Source: a bacterium (lineage in GTDB: Bacteria; Myxococcota_A; Bradymonadia; UBA7976; UBA1532). From it: 64,000 bases of DNA. Positions 47,401 to 54,391 of the stretch are shown piece by piece. The notes under the pieces are model-generated. The model was not told where the DNA came from, searched no databases, and saw only the letters and a list, made by a program, of their open reading frames with translations. The stretch lies in contig JAUHXC010000008.1 of the NCBI GenBank assembly GCA_030427205.1, positions 186,001-250,000 on the forward strand. The letters are read 5' to 3'. How positions within the stretch are numbered: the stretch's first letter is position 1; each line of letters starts with the position of its first letter. A program made the position numbers and the translations under genes.

Positions 47401-48072
47401 CTACGCGAACTCGACCACCTCGAAGCCCTTGTAGTAGCCGCCGAAGTAGTGGGTCGTGAACAGCTTGTCGCCCAGGTAGAGGGTGACGAAGGCCACCAGC
47501 CCGACCGGGCTGCCGAACACCACCTCGCCCCCGTTGGGATCGAAGAACCGCGACGTCCCCAGCTGAGACGTCGCCGCCATCGCATGGGTGCCGGTGCTGA
47601 ACAGAAAGTAGCGCCCGTGCAGGTTGAGCTTGAGCCCGGCCATGTGCCACGCCGACTTGGCCAGATCACCCTTGGTGTACTTGTACGTCGTGAAGCGCAC
47701 GAAGCGCAGCCCCATGTGCGCCATCATCGCCACGAACTTGTTGTGGGTCCCCGTCTTGCCGAAGTAGCGCTGCGTCGCCTGCCCGACATAGACCGAGTTG
47801 AGCTTCTCGACGTTCTTCTCCCAGAACTGCGCCTGCCGCACGATGGTGGCGCTGCTGATCTTGTTGTGCCGCTTGGCGCGCAGCCACGTCACGCACAGCC
47901 CATGGCACAGACCCTCGTCCTCGTCTCCACCGATGGGCCGGACGAGGTGCCGCCCCTGGTTCAACGGCGTGTGCGTTCCGCCGGTGAGGATGGCACAGCG
48001 CAGCATGTGCCTCTCGACCACGCTATAGTCGAAGGTCTTCTGCAGGAACGTCTTCGAGTTCTTCTTCGGCAC
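47401..48072 (-). CDS. YopT/AvrPphB-like C58 cysteine peptidase, paralogue 2
   Basis: The 223-aa protein is a diverged duplicate of the neighbouring peptidase, sharing HTPLNQGRH and LHGRYFL. Its triad is Cys56 in GLCHGLCVTWL, His163 in GTHAMAA and Asp178 in RFFDPNGGEVV, again with 15 residues between His and Asp. All three residues are intact in both copies. There is no signal peptide; the N-terminus is Lys-rich. GTG at 48072 is preceded by GGGGGAG. The two genes are 217 bases apart, each with its own upstream TGGAGAAATCTCCA-type element, so they may be regulated separately by one factor. Confidence 0.78.
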   Translation of the reverse strand: MPKKNSKTFLQKTFDYSVVERHMLRCAILTGGTHTPLNQGRHLVRPIGGDEDEGLCHGLCVTWLRAKRHNKISSATIVRQAQFWEKNVEKLNSVYVGQATQRYFGKTGTHNKFVAMMAHMGLRFVRFTTYKYTKGDLAKSAWHMAGLKLNLHGRYFLFSTGTHAMAATSQLGTSRFFDPNGGEVVFGSPVGLVAFVTLYLGDKLFTTHYFGGYYKGFEVVEFA

Positions 48073-48175
48073 GGCTCCCCCTCTGTGGCCAGCGACCCGT
48101 CGGCGCGGCCACGCCCCGGCGACCGTGGTTCGAACGGGCAACCCACACCGTATCCAGTCTACGCACTGACGCACA

Positions 48176-48189
48176 TAGAGAAATCTCCA
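48176..48189. promoter_or_regulatory. TAGAGAAATCTCCA element upstream of peptidase 2
   Basis: It differs from the copy at 47294-47307 by one base (TAGAGA for TGGAGA) and stands 104 bases from the start codon. The bases around it are only loosely alike, which argues for selection on the element itself. Confidence 0.6.
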
Positions 48190-48205
48190 ACCGGGATGTG
48201 CCCAG

Positions 48206-48430
48206 CCGTCGGCTTCAAGCTCGAGGGCAACCGGTCAGGACGCTCGCTGGCTCTACACGCTGGAGCTCGACCGCAAAGGGCAGGATCCAGCCAGTACAGT
48301 CCGTCTCGCACGCATCCGGCGAGATCGTCGCGTCCGCTCACTCCAGGTTCTCGCACGCCGCCGCTGCGCCGCCGTGGCCAAACACTCAGGCCTCCTCCGA
48401 GTCCAGGACGAACGCGTGACGCCGGACGAT
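48206..48430 (-). pseudogene. Decayed C-terminal fragment of a sulfatase-modifying-factor-like gene
   Basis: This block aligns without gaps to 49616-49840, the 3' end of the intact gene at 49631-51532, with about 21 mismatches in 220 bases counted by eye. Read in the matching frame it has two stop codons: TGA in place of the Trp codon of AWVFGHG (48386-48388) and TGA in place of the Cys codon of NLECADA (48338-48340). The natural stop is lost, and the next is at 48215. Nothing of the remaining 560 codons is present. Confidence 0.85.
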
Positions 48431-48539
48431 GCGTCACGCCGACACGGGTGCTCCATCCGGTGTTCCGCGATCGGTCGATGACGTCCGGGGCGTAGGCCTA
48501 TGCTGGTCGCTGGTTCGACCGACGTGGAGGTCCCGACCG

Positions 48540-49610
48540 ATGAGGTGTGCGCTGATGCTGGCCATCTTCGTGGCGCTTGGGTGTCAGCCCGAGATGGTCG
48601 ACATGATGCAGGACGGGCCGATGGACGGCGGGCAGCCGGATGCGCAGGTGGACATGCCCGATGGGATGGCGCCGCCCGATCCCAACGCGCTGCGCGTCAA
48701 CCACATGCAGGCGCGGGCGACGGTCAACAGCTATCACGACGTCAATCACGGCATCGATCCCGAGTCGATGGGCTACGTCCATCTCCCGTTCGCCGAGCAA
48801 TTCAGCGAGCAGGGGATCCGCTTCTTCGACTTCGATCTCATCCCAGACCGGTTCTCGGGGATCGAGCTCGACCCGGCGGTCACCGACCACCTGCTCGACG
48901 AGATCGCCATCTGCACCACATGGTATCGCTGCATGCTGGAGATCGCCGCGTGGATGGACGCCAACCCGCGCCACGCGCTGGTGGTCGTGCTGGTCGGCGA
49001 AGCCTATCTGTTCGCGACGACTCGTGGGCTGCACTTTCAACTCGACGACCTGGAAGAAATGGCGGTGGACGCGTTCGGGCGGCCGCGGATCCTTGGCCCG
49101 GCCGAGGTACGCGGCGAGCATCCGAGCCTGCGGGCGGCGATCCAGGCCGACGGCTGGCCGACGATCGAGGACACCCGGGGCCGGATCATGTTCGTGCTCA
49201 ACGACCGTACGCTGTCCCGCGAGCGCTACTTGGAGCGCGGCGGCCTGGACGCCGAGGATCGCTTCTTGTTTCTCATCGGTGACCGCGACGACCCCGAGTC
49301 GGGCGATGAGGTCGTCTTCACCTTCGAGCCGATCCTGCCCCCACGGGAGGAGGACGGCTTCCCGTGGCATTTCGAGACCGACCCCGCCGACCTCGACCGC
49401 ATCCGGGCGTTGGCTGAGGCCGGCTATCTGGTGCACGGCATCAGCGACGACCCCGAAATGATCGCGGATCTGCGCGCGGCGGGCGCTCACTTCGTGGGCA
49501 CCCGTTTCCCCGAGCGCCTCGGCCCGATCCCGGACAGCGGGCCGATCGCCTGCAATCCGGTGGCGGCACCCGCCGATTGCGATATCACCGAGATCCAGCC
49601 CCCGCTGTAG
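48540..49610 (+). CDS. Lipoprotein resembling Ca2+-dependent phosphoinositide phospholipase C
   Basis: The 356-aa protein has a lipobox (FVALGC), a Met/Asp-rich linker and a domain resembling calcium-dependent PI-PLC: LRVNHMQARATVNSYHDVNHG near the start, EQGIRFFDFDLIPD, then IAAWMDANPRHALVVVLVG. In active members the first motif reads THNSYH; here the first His is Val, so catalysis is doubtful. The C-terminal GYLVHGISDDPEMIADLRAAGAHFVGTRFP is typical of glycerophosphodiesterase/PI-PLC barrels. ATG at 48540 follows GGAGG. The gene is bracketed by the 225-bp direct repeat (48206-48430 and 49616-49840). Confidence 0.7.
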   Translation: MRCALMLAIFVALGCQPEMVDMMQDGPMDGGQPDAQVDMPDGMAPPDPNALRVNHMQARATVNSYHDVNHGIDPESMGYVHLPFAEQFSEQGIRFFDFDLIPDRFSGIELDPAVTDHLLDEIAICTTWYRCMLEIAAWMDANPRHALVVVLVGEAYLFATTRGLHFQLDDLEEMAVDAFGRPRILGPAEVRGEHPSLRAAIQADGWPTIEDTRGRIMFVLNDRTLSRERYLERGGLDAEDRFLFLIGDRDDPESGDEVVFTFEPILPPREEDGFPWHFETDPADLDRIRALAEAGYLVHGISDDPEMIADLRAAGAHFVGTRFPERLGPIPDSGPIACNPVAAPADCDITEIQPPL

Positions 49611-49615
49611 GCCGG

Positions 49616-49840
49616 CCGCCGGCTTCAGGCTCAACGACAATAGGTCAAGACGCTCGCTGGCTCTACACGCTGGAACTCGACCGCAAACGGCAGGATCCAG
49701 CCTTTGCAGTCCGTCTCGCACACATCCGGCGAAATCGTCGCGTCCGCGCACTCCAGGTTCTCGCACGCCGCCGCAGCGCCGCCGTGGCCGAACACCCAGG
49801 CGTCCTCCGAATCCAGGACCAACGCGTGACGCCGGACGAT
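49616..49840. repeat. Second copy of the 225-bp direct repeat
   Basis: This is the functional copy of the repeat also present at 48206-48430 (offset exactly 1,410 bp, no gaps). It covers the last 70 codons of the sulfatase-modifying-factor-like gene and 15 bases beyond. Confidence 0.85.
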
Positions 49841-51532
49841 CCGGCCGGCGACTGCCGCGGAGGATGGATCGGTGACGGGCGCCACCTCGGCGCACCTCGA
49901 TGTATGCGGCATCTGCTCTTCCCGCCACAGCAACCAGACCGGGATGTCGCTCAACCAGAACTCGAGCAGTTGATCGCGCTCTGCGTACTTGTCGCCCGGT
50001 TCGACCAACCACCACTGCTCATCCATGGCGAAACGGGCGAGGCCGACCTCCATGAGGTCTCCGACGATCGCCCGACGAGCAAAGGCTGAAGGCCAATCGG
50101 GCCTCACCAGGAGTTGTCTGCCGACATCGCGCAGATCGTCGAGGAACGCGGCCGGCATCGGGTCATCGGTGTCGATGCAGACCTCCGCCGCGCGGTAGAC
50201 CTGCTCGCCGACAGAGCGGCGCACTGGACGTAGTCCGATCCGCTCCCGCTCGCAGTTCGCGTACTCGTATGGGCTATAGGTGGCGTCATAGGGCACCGGG
50301 TGCTCGAATGGCGAGCCGACCGTACGCGCACAGCGCAGCCCCAGGTCGTTGGCCTTCACGCTCGCTTCGACCGCGATCGTCTTCGCCGCCGGCTGCCCAG
50401 CCGGGCTGAACAAGCTCCGCCCGCGCACCAACCGCGGCTGCAGGTAATCCCCTCCGCCCACCGGCAAACCCCACGCGCGCCCGCCATCGGACTTGGCCCC
50501 GATGATCCCGCCGATCGAATCGGCCACCCACTCGCTCACGTTGTCCGGCAGATGATGCACCGGCTCCGGCGTCGTCAGCGCGCCGCCGCTGAACCACACC
50601 CGCCCGGCTTCGCCCTTGACGTGGTCCAGGCCCAGTGCGTCGACCGGCTCATCCAGGCACTCGGCGACCCACGGCACATGGTCGGTCGACTCGGCCCATG
50701 CGGTGCAGCTCAGCTCGTGATCGAACAGCGAGACCGGCTCATCCACCAGCGACTCGACCAGCGCCCGCTCGCGCAAGGTCGGCAGCCGCGCTCCGAGCCG
50801 CTGGCACGCGGTGTACGCCTCGCACCAGTTCACGCCGGTCATCGGCATCGCCGCCAGCGCCTCCGCGTTCGGCGCGTCGCGCTCCTCGCACAGCCGCCGG
50901 CACTGCGCGAACGCCGGCTCGTCGCAGTCGCACATCAGCCCGCGGAAGGTGCCCCGGCTCATCTCCGCGGCCATGATCGCCACGTCGTAGGCCAACGGCT
51001 CGGTCGTCGGGTCGGCGCAGCCGTCGAAGTAGGTGACGTTCCCGGCCACGCAGCCGTTGACGTCGAGCCCCTCGGCGCACAGGTCGGTGTGTCCCGGGAT
51101 CATCAGCCATCGCCCGTCGTCGACCTCCGACGGCGTCAGCACCGGCGGATCGTCGAGCACCTCGATCACCGGCGGGTCGAGCTGCACGCAGCCGTAGCCC
51201 CCGACCAGCTCGACGCCCTCCGGCGCCTCGGCCGGGTCGTCGAACCGCACGCACTCCACGTCCTTCGCCTCGTCAGCCGCCGCCAGACACCGCCGCGCGC
51301 CCGCGCCGCAGTGCATCACCGTGTCCATCTGGCAGGCGTAGTCGACGCACGGCACGCCGGGGTAGCACGCGATCCCGCAGCCGCCGCAGTTCATCGGATC
51401 GTCGACGATGTTGGTCCAGCCCGAGCCGCCGTTGTGGCGGCAGTCGAGGTAGCCCGTGCCGTCGATCGGCTCGTAGATGCACCCCGAGCCGAGGGCGGCG
51501 ACCGCGAGCAGCGCGAGGGGCAAGAGACGCAT
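49631..51532 (-). CDS. Cys-rich lipoprotein with sulfatase-modifying-factor (FGE)-like domain
   Basis: The 633-aa protein has a lipobox (ALGSGC) and a Cys-rich section containing DPMNCGGCGIACYPG, a motif common in myxobacterial surface proteins. An FGE/SUMF1-type fold follows: PMTGVNWCEAYTACQRLGARLPTLRER, LPDNVSEWVADS, VRGRSLF and LGLRCAR. True FGE converts a sulfatase Cys to formylglycine; many relatives have other roles, and no sulfatase is nearby. The last 200 residues form a separate Trp/Asp-rich region with several Cys pairs and no recognised family. ATG at 51532 has GGAG upstream. Its final 70 codons are duplicated as a pseudogene beyond the neighbouring gene. Confidence 0.78.
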   Translation of the reverse strand: MRLLPLALLAVAALGSGCIYEPIDGTGYLDCRHNGGSGWTNIVDDPMNCGGCGIACYPGVPCVDYACQMDTVMHCGAGARRCLAAADEAKDVECVRFDDPAEAPEGVELVGGYGCVQLDPPVIEVLDDPPVLTPSEVDDGRWLMIPGHTDLCAEGLDVNGCVAGNVTYFDGCADPTTEPLAYDVAIMAAEMSRGTFRGLMCDCDEPAFAQCRRLCEERDAPNAEALAAMPMTGVNWCEAYTACQRLGARLPTLRERALVESLVDEPVSLFDHELSCTAWAESTDHVPWVAECLDEPVDALGLDHVKGEAGRVWFSGGALTTPEPVHHLPDNVSEWVADSIGGIIGAKSDGGRAWGLPVGGGDYLQPRLVRGRSLFSPAGQPAAKTIAVEASVKANDLGLRCARTVGSPFEHPVPYDATYSPYEYANCERERIGLRPVRRSVGEQVYRAAEVCIDTDDPMPAAFLDDLRDVGRQLLVRPDWPSAFARRAIVGDLMEVGLARFAMDEQWWLVEPGDKYAERDQLLEFWLSDIPVWLLWREEQMPHTSRCAEVAPVTDPSSAAVAGRIVRRHALVLDSEDAWVFGHGGAAAACENLECADATISPDVCETDCKGWILPFAVEFQRVEPASVLTYCR

Positions 51533-51662
51533 CCGGCTCCGTCAGCGAGAGTCACCGGGAGCATAACAGCGCCCCGGACAACCGGCCACCGGTTGGCGCG
51601 CGAATGGCAGGAGCGGGGCGCTGCACGCGACGCCCGAGCCGGCGGGATGGGACCCATGAACG

Positions 51663-52250
51663 CTCGGCGGTGAGCTCGCCGCCGGCATCCGCGCCCCGAC
51701 CAGCCGCTGCGGTGACTTTGCCGCCGCCTTTCGCACCCCGACCACCGCGCTCGGCGACTTTGCCGCCGTCATCCGCGCCCCGACCACCGCCCTCGGCGAC
51801 TTTGCCGCCCACATCCGCGCCCCGACCACCGCCCTCGGCGACTTTGCCACGCACATCCGCGCCACGACCGCCGCTCTCAGCGACCTCGCCGCCGACGAAC
51901 GCGGGTGCACCACCCCAGGTCAGGCAACTCGCCCGCGACATCCGCGCAATGCCCGCAGTCCGCGGCGACCTTGCCGCCGACGAACGCGGGTGCACCGCGC
52001 CGCCTCGGGCAACTTCCCGCCGACATCCGCGCACCCACCTCATCGCACGGGCAACTTGCCGGCGACATCCGCGACCCGACCACCCCGGCCGGGGCAACTT
52101 CCCGCCGACATCCGCGCCCCTGCCTCATCGCCCGGGCAACTCGCCGGCGACATCCGCGCCCCGACCACCCCGGCCGGGGCAACCTGCCGCCGACATGCGC
52201 GCCCCCACCCCATCGCCCGGGCAAACCCCCGGCGATCACCCGGTCCCCCA
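51663..52250. repeat. Non-coding tandem array, 42/43-bp units with 85-bp super-period
   Basis: About 14 units with the core GACATCCGCGCC or CTTTGCCGCC run through 588 bp. The first units are 42 bp (14 codons) and nearly regular; later ones alternate 42 and 43 bp, making an 85-bp higher-order unit. The extra base shifts any reading frame every second unit, so the array is unlikely to be translated. GCCCCG and CGGGGC segments inside alternate units can pair. No CRISPR-like unique spacers are present. It fills most of the 980-bp gap 51533-52512; the remainder holds the promoter described next. Confidence 0.85.
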
Positions 52251-52396
52251 CCCCGTCACCGCGGCAAGCGAACGCCGAGACCCGCCCGGTGCCCATTCTC
52301 CGCCGGCAAGCTCAGCGCGACGCCCGCGCGCCGACCCGCCAGCGATCCGCGCGGCCCGCGCATCGGGCCGAACAGCGGATAAGGCAAAAAAAGCCA

Positions 52397-52424
52397 TTGA
52401 CGTGACGCGCGTCACACGTAGACT
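52397..52424 (+). promoter_or_regulatory. Promoter with a palindromic CRP/FNR-type site in the spacer
   Basis: TTGACG (52397-52402) and TAGACT (52419-52424) are separated by 16 bases. The spacer holds the perfect palindrome GTGACGCGCGTCAC (52402-52415), which fits the GTGA-N6-TCAC half-site pattern of CRP/FNR-family regulators. A site there would repress. The start codon of the next gene is 88 bases downstream. Confidence 0.55.
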
Positions 52425-52512
52425 GATCGGCGTCTATACCGATAGGCACTGGCAACCACGGCGACCGGGCATCACTGCATCACAGCCCATCGCACGACCT
52501 ACGGAGCACACC

Positions 52513-53403
52513 ATGGCATCCGCGCTCTCCAAGTACGATCAGATCTTCGGCGTCCGTCGTTTCCCGCCGGGGCGGCTGTATACCGTCCTGCTGGCGATGC
52601 GATTGCTGGCCCTCGAGGCCCGGCTGGCCGAGCTCGCCGGCTTCGTCGACGGCGCCGTCGAGCGGGTCGAGGCCTATGTCGCGCTGCGCCGCAAGCGACA
52701 GGGCCGGCGCCAGGGCCGCGGCGGCGGCAAGGCCAAGGCGGTCGACAAGGTGGTCGACGACGACATCGGCGAGATCGCGCACATCGCCGGCAAAGAGGCG
52801 GCCCGCTACCCGAACACCGACGCCGGCCGGGCCGCGCAGGCGCTCGTCGATGCCTTCTTCGCGCAGGGCGTCGCGCCGGTGACGCAGATCCCATACGACG
52901 AAGAGCTGGCGGTCATCGAGCATATGCTGCCGCTGATGCGCGCCGAGCACGCCGAGGCCATCGCGCTGTTGGGCATCGAGCGGCTCGTCGCCCGCGTCGA
53001 GCGTCACATCCCGCAGTATCGCGACGCGCTCGCCCCCGAGGTCGAGGTCAGCGCCGAGATGCTCGGCGAGGCCTACCAGGCGATGCAGGTGGCTTTCCTC
53101 AAGGTGCTCGGCTGGGTGATGGTGCACGTCGACGACGACGGCCTGCGCGACCGGCTGCTCGAGCCCATGCGGGCCCACGACGCCCAGCTGGCGGCGATCT
53201 ACGCCGCGCGGCGGCGCAACAGCGGGGCGCAGATCCCCGAAGACGTGCAGCCCGACGGCCTCGACCTCGACGCCGAGGCGCTCGACGCCATCGCCGCCGC
53301 CGATCAGGCCGAGGCCGAGGCCGAGGCGCAGGCCGCGGCCGAGGCGCAGGCCGAGGTCGAAGGGGCGGGCGCCGACGGCGGCCTCGGGCCGGATCCCGCC
53401 TGA
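52513..53403 (+). CDS. Helical protein of unknown function with Ala/Glu-rich tail
   Basis: The 296-aa protein has no signal peptide. It is almost entirely helical, with a very basic stretch (RRKRQGRRQGRGGGKAKA, about residues 59-76) that could touch nucleic acid. A middle domain follows (IPYDEELAVIEHMLPLMRAEHAEAIALLG), and the end is a coiled Ala/Glu/Gln tail finishing GPDPA. No family was recognised. ATG at 52513 has GGAG upstream. It has its own promoter with a CRP-like palindrome. A 26-codon sequence at 63123-63203 ends with a very similar tail. Confidence 0.7.
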   Translation: MASALSKYDQIFGVRRFPPGRLYTVLLAMRLLALEARLAELAGFVDGAVERVEAYVALRRKRQGRRQGRGGGKAKAVDKVVDDDIGEIAHIAGKEAARYPNTDAGRAAQALVDAFFAQGVAPVTQIPYDEELAVIEHMLPLMRAEHAEAIALLGIERLVARVERHIPQYRDALAPEVEVSAEMLGEAYQAMQVAFLKVLGWVMVHVDDDGLRDRLLEPMRAHDAQLAAIYAARRRNSGAQIPEDVQPDGLDLDAEALDAIAAADQAEAEAEAQAAAEAQAEVEGAGADGGLGPDPA

Positions 53404-53552
53404 CGGCGAGCGCCGGCGCAGGTCGGTCGGGTGCCGGGTGGCAGCGCCCGCTCGGGTGGCGCCCCGCTCGGGCCCACCGGGGCGATCGCCCTGCATCCTA
53501 CAGCCTGCCCTGATAGCCTGGAGCCGACGCGGCGTGCGCCCGCGCCGTCCAG

Positions 53553-53584
53553 TGTGCGAGGAGATCCCTGTGCGAGGAGATCCC
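53553..53584 (+). repeat. Tandem duplication of a ribosome-binding site
   Basis: TGTGCGAGGAGATCCC is present twice in direct succession (53553-53568, 53569-53584). The second copy ends at the base before the ATG at 53585, so each copy carries one GAGGAG. Only the downstream one is at working distance from the start codon. Confidence 0.9.
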
Positions 53585-54358
53585 ATGGGGCATTCGAGCG
53601 GCGCGACCCGGTCGTTCGCACCGGGCAGGCCATGGGCGATGCTCTTGATGCTCGGCGCCCTGACCGGCCCCCCGGGGTGTGGCGCGCCGCCCGCACCCGA
53701 GATCCCATTCTGTGAGAACCTGGACGGCTACGACCCCGAGTTCAACGCCGATTACAGCAGCCTCGGACTCCGCCAGGTCGTGCCCGCCGCGCCGGTCTGC
53801 CGGCCGGATACGACCCCCGTGTTGCTCGCGCCCCTTCCCCTGCCTGCCCGCCCGGCGTCGGGCGCCGGATGCCCCGCGGTCGACGCCTTCGAAGATGGCG
53901 GATGGCTCGTATCCATCGTCGGCCGAGACGCCGAGCGCGGCGTGGTGGGCGCGTTCTTCGACGCCGCGGTGCTCGGCCCCCTCGGCGGCCCGTCGCTGCG
54001 CGAGGCCGTCTGGCGGGAGACGTCGGCGGCCTTCGAGACATCGCCGGCGCCGGATCTGACCATCGGCACGCGCCGCCCCGACGGCCGGGGCGAGGTCGTG
54101 TGGGTCCGCCTCGGCAGCCGCTGGTCGGGCGTGTGGCCGTTCGGCGGGCACCGCCGGCCGCCCACGCGCAGCGCGCTGGTGCACGCGCTCGGCGCCCCGC
54201 TGAGCCGGACGCCATGCGGGCCGGTCTGGCGGCGCGGCGACGTGGTCATCCACCTCGCGTGGGCGCGGCCCGGTCGCATCCGGCACATCTCGGTCTGGGA
54301 CGCGGCCGCCTTCGACCGGCGCGCCTCCAAGGGCGATCCGTGCCTGGCCGGACGATGA
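53585..54358 (+). CDS. Secreted protein of unknown function
   Basis: The 257-aa protein begins with a hydrophobic segment (MLLMLGALTGPPGCG) preceded by about 17 polar residues. The Cys could be a lipobox but Pro precedes it, so lipidation is doubtful. The body has a Pro-rich region, then a domain with GGWLVSIVGRDAERGVVGAFFDAAVLG and a C-terminal VVIHLAWARPGRIRHISVWD. Four or more Cys suggest disulfides. No family was recognised. The ATG is placed right after a duplicated Shine-Dalgarno block. It lies 33 bases upstream of the PNPOx-reductase gene, so they are probably co-transcribed. Confidence 0.62.
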   Translation: MGHSSGATRSFAPGRPWAMLLMLGALTGPPGCGAPPAPEIPFCENLDGYDPEFNADYSSLGLRQVVPAAPVCRPDTTPVLLAPLPLPARPASGAGCPAVDAFEDGGWLVSIVGRDAERGVVGAFFDAAVLGPLGGPSLREAVWRETSAAFETSPAPDLTIGTRRPDGRGEVVWVRLGSRWSGVWPFGGHRRPPTRSALVHALGAPLSRTPCGPVWRRGDVVIHLAWARPGRIRHISVWDAAAFDRRASKGDPCLAGR

Positions 54359-54391
54359 CTGCGATACGCGGACCGACCCCGGAGGCCCACC

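Noticed and set aside
48159..48437. A small minus-strand gene over the FGE-like fragment
   Set aside because: It is a shifted frame of the pseudogene; the homologous frame has two stop codons.
51663..52250. CRISPR array
   Set aside because: Units are directly adjacent without unique spacers, and all parts of each unit are related to the others; no cas gene is present.
51604..53403. A long plus-strand frame running through the tandem array into the helical protein
   Set aside because: The 43-bp units shift the frame inside the array, the translated array is low-complexity Pro/Ala/Arg, and a good ribosome-binding site, promoter and ATG occur at 52513.
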